This document shows, piece by piece, positions 1 to 5,705 of a stretch of DNA of 20,623 bases. Position 1 is the stretch's first letter. The number at the start of each line of letters is the position of its first letter. The DNA is from an uncultured Christensenellaceae bacterium (GTDB lineage: Bacteria; Bacillota; Clostridia; Christensenellales; Borkfalkiaceae), in NCBI GenBank assembly GCA_910586675.1, contig CAJUJO010000027.1:1-20623 (forward strand), given 5' to 3'. The position numbers and the translations under genes are program-made. The notes under the pieces are model-generated. The model searched no databases. It was given only the letters and a program-made list of their open reading frames with translations, and had not been told where the DNA came from.

Positions 1-53
1 ACGCCGATGATACTATGCCTTTTTGCGCATGGGAAATTAGGTAGTTGCCACCT
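1..53 (+). rRNA. 5S ribosomal RNA, 3' end (partial)
   Basis: The first 53 bases match the 3' half of bacterial 5S rRNA. The GCCGATGATAC block, a short helix (ATGC...GCAT), the GGGAAATTAGG segment and the closing TTGCCACCT lie in the order and spacing of the Bacillus 5S sequence GCCGATGGTA...GAGAGTAGG...GCCGCCA. The 5' half lies outside the window. An intrinsic terminator follows within 10 bases, as expected for the last gene of an rRNA operon. The exact 3' end cannot be fixed without the pairing 5' strand. Confidence 0.87.
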
Positions 54-60
54 TTCAGAC

Positions 61-94
61 AGAGCACTTGCTTTATAGCAAGTGCTCTTTTCTT
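61..94 (+). terminator. Intrinsic terminator of the rRNA operon
   Basis: A perfect 12-bp stem (61-72 with 77-88, AGAGCACTTGCT) closes a TTAT loop and is followed by TTTTCTT. Its place right after the 5S end marks it as the rRNA operon terminator. Confidence 0.92.
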
Positions 95-123
95 CGTATA
101 AGAGAGCTGCGCTTTCTTGTCTT

Positions 124-141
124 GCGCGCCACGGAGCGCGC
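124..141. repeat. GC-rich inverted repeat
   Basis: GCGCGC at 124-129 pairs with GCGCGC at 136-141 around a six-base loop (CACGGA). It is not followed by a T run, so it is not a typical terminator. Confidence 0.5.
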
Positions 142-216
142 GCCGCTGCGGTCATTTTGTCAGCAACGGAAAAAAGTCGGTTTGCCTTGCGCACACAGTT
201 CACAGGACTGTGCACG

Positions 217-263
217 GCAACGAAAACAACGCGCCTGATATACAGACGCGTTGTTTTCGTTGC
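217..263. repeat. Perfect 17-bp inverted repeat (long hairpin)
   Basis: GCAACGAAAACAACGCG at 217-233 is followed after 13 bases by its exact reverse complement at 247-263. Inside the spacer CTG (235-237) pairs with CAG (243-245) around ATATA, so after one mismatch the stem extends further. No T run follows on either strand. The structure resembles a REP/MITE-type palindrome rather than a terminator. Confidence 0.8.
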
Positions 264-283
264 TTTGATAACCGTGCCGCTCC

Positions 284-299
284 ATCTTCCGCGGAAGAT
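284..299. repeat. Perfect 16-bp palindrome
   Basis: ATCTTCCGCGGAAGAT is its own reverse complement. It lies 20 bases after the long hairpin. Having no loop, it is more likely a protein-binding site or repeat remnant than an RNA hairpin. Confidence 0.7.
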
Positions 300-345
300 A
301 CAAAATAAACGCCGCGCCCTCGATTGCTTTCAGAAATAAAAGCAT

Positions 346-444
346 GCAACGGGTTACTCTTGCATTCGGAATATTCGCCGTAGATTGCAATGCGGAAGAG
401 GTAATTTACAGATTTTTGCAAATTTACGCTTGCAAGCCCGTTGC
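346..444. repeat. Inverted repeat bounding a 99-base structured segment
   Basis: GCAACGGG (346-353) is repeated inverted as CCCGTTGC (437-444). Inside, TTAC-TCTT-GCATT (354-366) pairs imperfectly with AATGC-GGAAGA-GGTAA (389-404), with bulges. The block could be a small non-autonomous repeat or a structured RNA. No known RNA family is recognised. Confidence 0.4.
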
Positions 445-747
445 TTAATATAATAAATCGATCGTTTGGCGATCAGAACATTGCGGCATCCCGTATGCTT
501 GATTGCTTCCCTCATAAGTTTAACGGCGGATCGTGCGTAAATAATCAAAACCCCGTCGGACAGAACATGCGCCGGCGCGCTTCCGTTTTGTTCAATCGTT
601 TCAATTGCATGAGAATTTCATCGTTCGGCGCCATGCCGCTTTTTGTTCCTTCATTATGCCATAGCAAGGTAAAAAATAAATATTTTTTTAACTTTTATTT
701 CGTGTCCGCGCGCAATTAGCCGCGCTCTTTCTTTTAGAGGATTCTTC

Positions 748-776
748 TTGCAAATGAATCTCCGATATGATATAAT
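748..776 (+). promoter_or_regulatory. Sigma-A promoter, start point at the ATG
   Basis: TTGCAA (748-753), a 17-base spacer and TATAAT (771-776). The ATG at 783 begins six bases after the -10 box, where transcription should start. Confidence 0.8.
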
Positions 777-782
777 TCAGGT

Positions 783-1307
783 ATGACTACGGAGTACGAA
801 ATTTCAATGATTGCAGGCTCGCTCGGTTGCGGAGAATATATCGGCGGCAAGCGGGCGGCGTTTTTCGTTTTCGGTTTGGGCGTCGCCGTGATTCTGTTTT
901 TACTTGCTTGTGTTTTTTTAGCGCTGATAGCTTCCGGAGTATTGCATTTTGGAACGGAGGCGGAAACCGCACTGTTTTTTCTCTTCGATATTGCGGCGGC
1001 GCTTTTTCTGGGAATTTCGTGCTTGCGCTGTTTACTCAAACGCAGGCGCATTGCGCGCGCCTTCCGACGGTGTGCGAACGGCGGCGATCTGAAACGCGCC
1101 TGCGCGCAGGTTGCTTTGCTCGGGGAAGAGACTGAGAAGGGGAAACGGCGGAAAACACGGAACATCCGCTTGCGCTTCAAAATTGAGGGCAAAAAATACA
1201 ATAAAAGCAGTTTTGTATCCAATAAACTTTTCCTTGAATGTGCGCGGCGGGGAAAGGCGGACATTCTTTATTCGGCAATGTACGGCGAGGTTTTTATTTT
1301 GAAATAA
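783..1307 (+). CDS. Small membrane protein of unknown function
   Basis: A 174-residue protein with two hydrophobic segments, about residues 23-50 and 60-80, followed by a basic stretch (KRRRIARAFRR) and a soluble C-terminal part with many Lys and Arg. Two membrane spans with a positively charged cytoplasmic tail are likely. I do not recognise the family. The consensus promoter puts the transcript 5' end at or next to this ATG, so the mRNA would be leaderless. An alternative start is the ATG at 807, with a GGAG 12 bases upstream, which would cost eight residues. The gene stands alone between its promoter and a probable terminator at 1328-1358. Confidence 0.75.
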   Translation: MTTEYEISMIAGSLGCGEYIGGKRAAFFVFGLGVAVILFLLACVFLALIASGVLHFGTEAETALFFLFDIAAALFLGISCLRCLLKRRRIARAFRRCANGGDLKRACAQVALLGEETEKGKRRKTRNIRLRFKIEGKKYNKSSFVSNKLFLECARRGKADILYSAMYGEVFILK

Positions 1308-1327
1308 AGTTGATACGGCGGCACAGC

Positions 1328-1358
1328 AAGCGGGAGAAAATATCCTGCTTTATTTTTT
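1328..1358 (+). terminator. Probable intrinsic terminator
   Basis: Stem 1328-1335 with 1343-1350 (eight pairs, one G-U), a seven-base loop, then TTATTTTTT. It lies 20 bases after the stop of the membrane protein gene. Confidence 0.65.
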
Positions 1359-1372
1359 ACCGTTGCAAAATT

Positions 1373-1392
1373 TACTTAAAAATTTTTAAGTA
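1373..1392. promoter_or_regulatory. Operator-like palindrome O1, upstream of marR promoter
   Basis: A perfect 20-bp palindrome with core CTTAAAAATTTTTAAG (1375-1390), ending 16 bases before the -35 box. The same core, with one base changed, recurs at 1440-1455 downstream of the -10 box. MarR dimers bind such palindromes, often at their own promoter, so autoregulation is inferred. Confidence 0.65.
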
Positions 1393-1408
1393 TTAACGTT
1401 CGTATTGA

Positions 1409-1437
1409 TTGACTATAATAGAAGGAAGAGGTATAAT
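1409..1437 (+). promoter_or_regulatory. Sigma-A promoter of marR-degV-deaminase operon
   Basis: TTGACT (1409-1414), a 17-base spacer and TATAAT (1432-1437). Predicted start near 1444, inside the second operator-like palindrome. A second TATAAT at 1414-1419 has no good -35 box. Confidence 0.82.
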
Positions 1438-1439
1438 TA

Positions 1440-1455
1440 CTTAAAAAGTTTTAAG
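1440..1455. promoter_or_regulatory. Operator-like palindrome O2, at the transcription start
   Basis: CTTAAAAAGTTTTAAG differs from the O1 core at one base of 16. It begins two bases after the -10 box and covers the predicted transcription start, so a bound repressor would block initiation. The two cores begin 65 bp apart. Confidence 0.65.
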
Positions 1456-1467
1456 CGATTGTATCTT

Positions 1468-1914
1468 ATGATTGAAGAAAATTTTGATAAAATTTACAAG
1501 GCTTTCCGAATCGATTTATACCGCCATATCTTTTCCATTCTCGGGAAGAGGGAAGGCTCGCTTTCGGCGACCGACTATTTTTCGGCGGAAACGATTTTTC
1601 TGATCGGAACGCCTACCGTTTCGGAGTTTGCGAAGGCGCTTTCTATTTCCCAGCCGAACGCGACCTATCGCATTAAAGCGCTCATGGAAAAGGGATACGT
1701 GGAAAAATTCGGCGCGGATAAAAAGAGCGCTTCCCGTTTGCGCGTAACGGAAAAGTTCATGCGGTTTTATCATGAGGATCTCGCATACGGCAACTTTATT
1801 TTCCACAGACTTTCCGAACGGCTGAACGCAGAGGAACTCGCCGAAGTGGATAAAATCTTTGAAGACTTTATTAGACAGATTGAAACGGAACAAGGAGAAC
1901 GCAAATCGTGTTGA
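1468..1914 (+). CDS. MarR-family transcriptional regulator
   Basis: A 148-residue winged-helix protein. The recognition region TVSEFAKALSISQPNATYRIKALMEKGYVEK (about residues 50-79) and the wing with DKKSASRLRVTEKF follow the MarR pattern. Helices at both ends would form the dimer interface. The ATG at 1468 is chosen because it begins the conserved first helix. No good Shine-Dalgarno site precedes it. In-frame TTG codons at 1405 and 1459 are alternatives, but 1405 lies inside the promoter. It is first in an operon with the DegV gene, whose start overlaps its stop. The paired palindromes around its promoter suggest that it represses the operon. The ligand is unknown; a fatty acid or related lipid is a reasonable guess given DegV. 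Confidence 0.9.
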   Translation: MIEENFDKIYKAFRIDLYRHIFSILGKREGSLSATDYFSAETIFLIGTPTVSEFAKALSISQPNATYRIKALMEKGYVEKFGADKKSASRLRVTEKFMRFYHEDLAYGNFIFHRLSERLNAEELAEVDKIFEDFIRQIETEQGERKSC

Positions 1915-2723
1915 ATATCATTACCGATTCTTCCGCGGAAATATCGGAAGAAGAAGCGCGCGCGCTCGGAATCAAAATAATCCCGCTCACCGTCATTTTC
2001 GGCGGAAACGCCTATCTCGAAGGCGTAGAACTTGCAAAAGACGAATTTTATACGCGCTTGGTCGGCGGGGAATATCCGCATACCTCGCTGCCTTCCGTCG
2101 AACAGTTTACGGAGGCGTTTATCGGAACGGACGGACAGCCGACGCTCGTCATTCTGATCGCTTCCGCGCTTTCGGGAACGGTGAATGCGGCGGAGCTCGC
2201 TAAGCGTGAGGGGGGATTTACCAACATTCATATTTACGATTCCAAGTGCACGACGGCGATGCTCCGCATCATGGTGGAAACGGCATGTAAAAACCGCGAA
2301 AAACCGCTTCAAGAGGTCGTCGCGATATTGGACGAACTCCGTCCGCGCATCCGAATCTTTGCTTGTCTCGATACGCTCGATTATTTGTATAAGGGCGGCA
2401 GAATCAAAAAGAGCATCGCCATCGTCGGCGGTCTGCTTGGAATCAAGCCGCTGATTACGTTTACGCCCGAAGGCGCCGTCGTTATGCACGGCAAGGCTCA
2501 CGGGCAGAAAAAAGCGTTAAAGGCGCTCGCCGAAATTTATGCGAAGCATTCGCTCGATTCCGATTATCCCGTTTACTTTTTGCAGACGGATACGGATGCG
2601 CCCGCGCTCGAAGTCATGCGCGCGACGGGGAACGAAGGCGCGGAGAAATTCCGTATCTGCTGCGCCGTGGGAACGCATATCGGGCCGAATGCGGCGGGCA
2701 TGGTGTTCGTTGTAAAGAAATAA
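1908..2723 (+). CDS. DegV family fatty-acid-binding protein
   Basis: A 271-residue protein covering the whole DegV family. The N-terminal ITDSSAEIS, the HTSLPSVEQFTEAF segment near residue 65, the LASALSGTVNAAELA-like region and the LDTLDYLYKGGRIKKS motif near 150 are typical. DegV proteins bind a fatty acid in a cytoplasmic two-domain fold; relatives (FakB) present it to the kinase FakA. No fakA is in the window. The GTG at 1908 is chosen because AGGAG lies about 10 bases upstream; it overlaps the marR stop by seven bases and implies coupled translation. The next codon, TTG 1911, is an alternative. The paralogue and its lipid cannot be assigned. Confidence 0.93.
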   Translation: MLNIITDSSAEISEEEARALGIKIIPLTVIFGGNAYLEGVELAKDEFYTRLVGGEYPHTSLPSVEQFTEAFIGTDGQPTLVILIASALSGTVNAAELAKREGGFTNIHIYDSKCTTAMLRIMVETACKNREKPLQEVVAILDELRPRIRIFACLDTLDYLYKGGRIKKSIAIVGGLLGIKPLITFTPEGAVVMHGKAHGQKKALKALAEIYAKHSLDSDYPVYFLQTDTDAPALEVMRATGNEGAEKFRICCAVGTHIGPNAAGMVFVVKK

Positions 2724-2729
2724 ACTGCC

Positions 2730-3260
2730 ATGACGGAAAATATGATTCACGAAAGATTTATAAAACGCTGTTACGAGCTTGCGGTAAGCGCGGGAAAAAA
2801 GGGATTTCATACCTTCGGCGCGTTGCTCGTTCATGACGGAAAAATTTTGGAAAGCGCGGAAAATACTTCCGATGAGAACATAGGGCTGTTCGGACATGCG
2901 GAATTCAACCTCGTGCACAAGTGTGCGAATAAGTATCCGGACGAAACATTCCGCCGCAGCGTGCTGTATACGAGCTGCGCCCCCTGCGAGCGCTGTCTTG
3001 CGGCGATCGTATCGTTGGGGATAAGGACGGTCGTCTACGGCGTATCGTATCAAGCTTTTTCGCGTTTGACGCCGTTCGATTACGCGCCGACCGATTACGA
3101 GGGCTTGCTCGCAAAACTGAATCTTCCGATTGAGCTGATCGGCCCCGTGGCGGAAGAAGAGGGTATGCGCGTATTCGAGCATTGGGGCGGAGCTTTCCGT
3201 CCGCTCGAAGAGCTGATTGCGGAGATGGACGAAATCAAGAAAGAGCACACAAAACGATAA
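2730..3260 (+). CDS. Zinc-dependent nucleoside/nucleotide deaminase family protein
   Basis: A 176-residue member of the cytidine deaminase-like fold. The HAE motif (His56, catalytic Glu58) and the PC-x2-C motif (TSCAPCERC, Cys86 and Cys89) supply the zinc ligands and the proton shuttle. The pattern resembles the TadA, guanine deaminase and dCMP deaminase group more than the small CDA enzymes. It follows degV by six bases and so belongs to the marR operon. No strong ribosome binding site is visible. An ATG at 2742 with a weak GGA upstream is an alternative start. The substrate (a base, a nucleoside, tRNA adenosine or a modified compound) cannot be decided from sequence. At 176 residues it is somewhat longer than TadA, owing to a C-terminal extension. 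Confidence 0.85.
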   Translation: MTENMIHERFIKRCYELAVSAGKKGFHTFGALLVHDGKILESAENTSDENIGLFGHAEFNLVHKCANKYPDETFRRSVLYTSCAPCERCLAAIVSLGIRTVVYGVSYQAFSRLTPFDYAPTDYEGLLAKLNLPIELIGPVAEEEGMRVFEHWGGAFRPLEELIAEMDEIKKEHTKR

Positions 3261-3265
3261 AATAT

Positions 3266-3300
3266 AGCCCGCGCGCTTCTTTTGAAGCGTGCGGGCTTTC
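3266..3300. terminator. Bidirectional terminator between convergent genes
   Basis: Stem 3266-3279 with 3284-3297 (14 pairs, one G-U), TTTT loop, followed by TTTC on the plus strand and by TATTTTAT on the minus strand. It lies between the deaminase stop and the stop of the minus-strand hydrolase and can serve both. Confidence 0.88.
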
Positions 3301-3315
3301 ATATGTATGATACCG

Positions 3316-4608
3316 TTATCCGACCTGTTTCAATTCCCCGGTCTCAAGGGAATAAGAGTATGTAGCCGTTTTATCGCCGAAGTTTTCGTTGGCAACCCAA
3401 AGCGCCGTCTTGTCGGTCAGGTTGTAAACGACGCTGTGCACGGTTACGCCGCCGCCCCCGTTCCACGTTCTTCTGCCCACCTCTTTCAGAATCTGCATGG
3501 CGGCTTGCTCGTTTTCCACAACGCCGTCCGTTGCCTGCAAGCGCGACTGAATGTGGTTGTAGCGGTCGAGACCCGCCATTTCGCTTTCGTCAACGCCGTC
3601 GTAATATCCGTCGCTTATAATGAAGTTGGTTATCCATTGATACTGCACTTCGGCATTGCCGCGGATTTCGTTATAACGCGGGTCGGTGTTGTATATTACA
3701 TTGAGCTTGCGCGCCGCGCCGTCGTTATCGGTTGCGTCCGTTCCGTTTTCGGGCACCCATTCGAGAATGGCGCTCTTGCCCGTCGCGTCGGCAATCATGT
3801 AATGGAAGGAAGTATTCGCCGAATCGTGCAGGTTATAGCTTTGAATGAGCTCCACCGCTTTGTCTACGCTGTCGGCATAGTCGAGCACCATGCGCAGCAT
3901 GGTCGTAGACGTGATGTCCTTTTTTGCGGGGTCGTTCTGGTTGGTCGCAACGGCGTTTGCCTCCTCTAAATTTCCTTGATAGGACATATAGATGCCGCAG
4001 CTCACACCCTTCTCGTTGATGCCGTCGAGTGGCGCGAAGGGCGCCGCAAGGCAGGTGATTTTGTTCATCAAGCCTTCCACGTCTTTGTCGATATCCATTC
4101 CCACGTAGTTGAGGTCTACCGTGGAGAAAGATTTATACCTTCCGCCGCCGGGGTTGCAAAGGGTGATGCAGACGTTGGTCTTGTCGAAATCGTAATTTCT
4201 TCCGAAGAGCCGCTTTCCGTCCGCGGTGCTTGCCGTAAAGGAGGAGCAGGCGATGTCGCTTTCGCTGATCGTCATGTCGATAAGTCCTTTCGTGATATTG
4301 CCTGTGATGAAGTTGATGAGCTCCTTGTCGCTCTTTGCTCCGCCGTTTTTGAGGAAGGCGTCAAAATAAAATCCGCCCTTTACGTCCATGCGGTAAACTG
4401 CGCCTTCTTTGTTTTCGTCGTTCCGATCGCGCAGCTTGGTAAAGCTGGATACGGTGGAAATTTCGTCGTTCCATACGGCGACGAAAGTGATGCCGAGCGC
4501 GGCGACGATCGCAAGAATCGCAGCGAGCGCGATGATGAGAATGCGCAGCCACAGGCGGCGCTTTTTGGGCGCAGGTTGAATTTCCTGCGGCGCAAGCGTT
4601 TCTTCCAT
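3316..4608 (-). CDS. Membrane-anchored Ntn-type amide hydrolase (choloylglycine hydrolase / NAAA-like)
   Basis: A 430-residue protein with a cytoplasmic N-terminus, a membrane segment at about 19-45 and an outer domain of the linear amide C-N hydrolase superfamily. Cys121 (ACSSFTAS) is the likely nucleophile. Arg137 and Asp140 lie 16 and 19 residues after it, the same spacing as Cys2, Arg18 and Asp21 in bile salt hydrolase. DGINEKG (195-201), the SFHYMIAD region and HSVVYNLTDKTALW near the C-terminus also fit. The GIY at 205-207 matches the Tyr82 position of penicillin V acylases rather than Asn82 of bile salt hydrolases. The long segment before Cys121 resembles the cleaved alpha part of NAAA and acid ceramidase, so self-cleavage is inferred. 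AAAGGAG inside the end of the upstream marR gives it a good ribosome binding site. The substrate is unknown. Confidence 0.87.
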   Translation of the reverse strand: MEETLAPQEIQPAPKKRRLWLRILIIALAAILAIVAALGITFVAVWNDEISTVSSFTKLRDRNDENKEGAVYRMDVKGGFYFDAFLKNGGAKSDKELINFITGNITKGLIDMTISESDIACSSFTASTADGKRLFGRNYDFDKTNVCITLCNPGGGRYKSFSTVDLNYVGMDIDKDVEGLMNKITCLAAPFAPLDGINEKGVSCGIYMSYQGNLEEANAVATNQNDPAKKDITSTTMLRMVLDYADSVDKAVELIQSYNLHDSANTSFHYMIADATGKSAILEWVPENGTDATDNDGAARKLNVIYNTDPRYNEIRGNAEVQYQWITNFIISDGYYDGVDESEMAGLDRYNHIQSRLQATDGVVENEQAAMQILKEVGRRTWNGGGGVTVHSVVYNLTDKTALWVANENFGDKTATYSYSLETGELKQVG

Positions 4609-4613
4609 GATAG

Positions 4614-5090
4614 TTATTCTCCTTTTATTTTGGTTTGCTGTTCGGAAAGCGGGTCGGCGGCGGTAACCTTTTCGGAAATACGAACGAACGCGCGCGCGTC
4701 TTCTTCGCCGATGATGCGCTCGATTTCCCGCGCAAGCGCTAAGGAACGGCTGTGGATTTCCAAAAAGGCGGAAAGTTTTTCTCCGTTGGGTCGCACGAAA
4801 GTCGTACGCTTATCCGCTCCGTCGCTGCGAATCAAAAACTCTTTTTTCACGAGCGCGTCGATGGTGCGGTTTACGAGCGATTTCAGCATTCCCGTCTGCT
4901 CCACGATTTCGCGGAAGGAAATCACGCCTTCGCCGTCCTCGCGGTACTTGTTGTAGGCGAGCATCATTACGATCGCTTCGTTATAGATCATGCCCTGCGT
5001 AATGCGCGTGTTTTTCAGCGCCCCCGTGAGTTTTACCCAGGCAAGGATGAGTTCTTCGTCCAATGCTTCGTCCGTTCGCTGCGTGGTCAT
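4614..5090 (-). CDS. MarR-family transcriptional regulator, controls the adjacent hydrolase
   Basis: A 158-residue MarR protein. The winged-helix segment runs from about residue 55 to 110: ISFREIVEQTGMLKSLVNRT is the helix-turn-helix and DGADKRTTFVRPNGEKL the wing. Flanking helices (residues 10-45 and 115-145) form the dimerisation part. It is the first gene of a two-gene minus-strand operon. The hydrolase ATG lies five bases after its stop and uses a Shine-Dalgarno site within its last codons. A near-consensus promoter and a 13-base inverted repeat sit upstream, which suggests self-repression. The signal may be the hydrolase substrate or product; this is inference. The ribosome binding site for this gene (GACGGG, about 10 bases upstream) is weak. 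Confidence 0.9.
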   Translation of the reverse strand: MTTQRTDEALDEELILAWVKLTGALKNTRITQGMIYNEAIVMMLAYNKYREDGEGVISFREIVEQTGMLKSLVNRTIDALVKKEFLIRSDGADKRTTFVRPNGEKLSAFLEIHSRSLALAREIERIIGEEDARAFVRISEKVTAADPLSEQQTKIKGE

Positions 5091-5116
5091 ACCGTTTTAC
5101 CGTCCGTCATAATAAT

Positions 5117-5129
5117 TCACTTTGTGAAC
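5117..5129. promoter_or_regulatory. Operator-like inverted repeat in the marR leader
   Basis: TTCAC-TTT-GTGAA is a perfect five-base inverted repeat. It begins about six bases downstream of the predicted minus-strand transcription start near 5135. The position suits repression by the MarR encoded 27 bases further on. The half-site is unlike the CTTAAAA operators at 1373-1455. Confidence 0.5.
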
Positions 5130-5141
5130 AACCGTCGAATA

Positions 5142-5169
5142 TTATAACACCGAATTTTTTATATGTCAA
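5142..5169 (-). promoter_or_regulatory. Consensus sigma-A promoter of marR-hydrolase operon
   Basis: On the minus strand TTGACA (5169-5164), a 16-base spacer and TATAAT (5147-5142). Both boxes are perfect consensus, so without a repressor this should be a very strong promoter. Confidence 0.88.
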
Positions 5170-5197
5170 CGTTTTTTTATATTTTTGCAGGCGGAGT

Positions 5198-5226
5198 TTG
5201 ATTTTTGCGCGGGAGTATGGTATACT
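5198..5226 (+). promoter_or_regulatory. Sigma-A promoter with extended -10, DUF4250 operon
   Basis: TTGATT (5198-5203), a 17-base spacer and TATACT (5221-5226), preceded by TGG to give an extended -10. Divergent from the marR promoter, with 28 bases between the two -35 boxes. Confidence 0.82.
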
Positions 5227-5246
5227 GTGGTAAAAGGGAGCGTTTT

Positions 5247-5423
5247 ATGAAGTTACCCGAAGACGGCACTATTTTGCTCAGCTTTGTCAATACCAAGCTG
5301 AGGGACGAATACGGTTCGCTCGCGGAATTTTGCGAGAATGCGGAAATTTCCTGCGCGGACTTGCAGGAAAGGCTGCGCGCGCTCGGATATGTTTACGACG
5401 AAAGGGCAAACCGCTTTATCTGA
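5247..5423 (+). CDS. DUF4250 family small protein
   Basis: A 58-residue protein. The opening LPEDGTILLSFVNTKLRDEYGSL, the middle LxExCExxxI and the end LGYVYDERANRF match the DUF4250 family of short Clostridia proteins whose role is unknown. The ATG at 5247 is supported by AAAAGGGAG six bases upstream and by the promoter, which leaves a leader of about 14 bases; earlier in-frame starts lie in or before the -10 box. It leads an operon with the next two genes. Confidence 0.85.
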   Translation: MKLPEDGTILLSFVNTKLRDEYGSLAEFCENAEISCADLQERLRALGYVYDERANRFI

Positions 5424-5428
5424 AAGGT

Positions 5429-5473
5429 TTGTCCACAGGATTTCCACAATTCCTCATGTGGGATTGTGGATAA
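5429..5473. promoter_or_regulatory. DnaA-box-like cluster / intercistronic hairpin
   Basis: TGTGGATAA at 5465-5473 is, on the minus strand, the perfect DnaA box TTATCCACA. TTGTCCACA at 5429-5437 differs at one base and ATTTCCACA at 5440-5448 at two. As RNA, 5443-5453 pairs with 5461-5470 (10 pairs, one bulge, seven-base loop). DnaA binding or an intercistronic RNA hairpin are alternative readings. Confidence 0.45.
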
Positions 5474-5491
5474 CTTTTACGGAGGGAGAAA

Positions 5492-5695
5492 ATGTCGCAG
5501 CTCGATTTGATGAAATTGTTTGCCAAATACGACGGGGAGATATGTGAAGGAGATTTTACCCCCGAAGAGTTGCGCGAATATCTCGAATATGCGGAAGGCG
5601 AGGAAAAACCGCTTTCTCCCGCCGAATGGAAACGGAAATACTTTGAGTATTACGACGACGTAAAAGATAAGTCGCTAAAAAAACAGGATTGGTAA
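5492..5695 (+). CDS. Small acidic protein of unknown function
   Basis: A 67-residue soluble protein, strongly acidic in its middle (residues 14-37 hold many Glu) and aromatic near the end (KYFEYYDDVKD). There is no signal peptide or membrane segment. GGAGGG four bases before the ATG (5482-5487 region) gives a strong ribosome binding site. It lies 68 bases after the DUF4250 gene and 10 bases before the HAD phosphatase gene, so one operon is likely. I do not recognise the family. Confidence 0.8.
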   Translation: MSQLDLMKLFAKYDGEICEGDFTPEELREYLEYAEGEEKPLSPAEWKRKYFEYYDDVKDKSLKKQDW

Positions 5696-5705
5696 ATCGG
5701 AAGGT

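Larger units (their letters stand above)
95..747. other. Gene-poor, palindrome-rich intergenic region downstream of the rRNA operon
   Basis: No convincing gene is seen on either strand. Short open frames exist but lack a ribosome binding site, recognisable domains or normal composition. Several are near mirror images of each other because they span an inverted repeat. The stretch holds a GC-rich hairpin (124-141), a 17-bp inverted repeat (217-263), a 16-bp perfect palindrome (284-299), a looser inverted repeat (346-444) and a very AT-rich segment (668-700). The hexamer GCAACG or its complement occurs five times between 163 and 444. A decayed gene or a dispersed repeat is possible. Confidence 0.6.

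Noticed and set aside
354..634. Minus-strand short frames (29 residues at 634-545 and a 64-residue frame at 548-354) as a frameshifted gene
   Set aside because: The joined product is not recognisable and lacks a good start signal. A weak CATAAT and AAGGAAC upstream are not enough to call a pseudogene.
1414..1419. First TATAAT as a second marR promoter
   Set aside because: No good -35 box lies 16-18 bases upstream. The TTGACT/TATAAT pair 18 bases downstream fits much better.
3289..4956. Two plus-strand frames opposite the hydrolase and second MarR
   Set aside because: They mirror the real minus-strand genes, which have clear families, a promoter and ribosome binding sites. The plus-strand frames have none of these.
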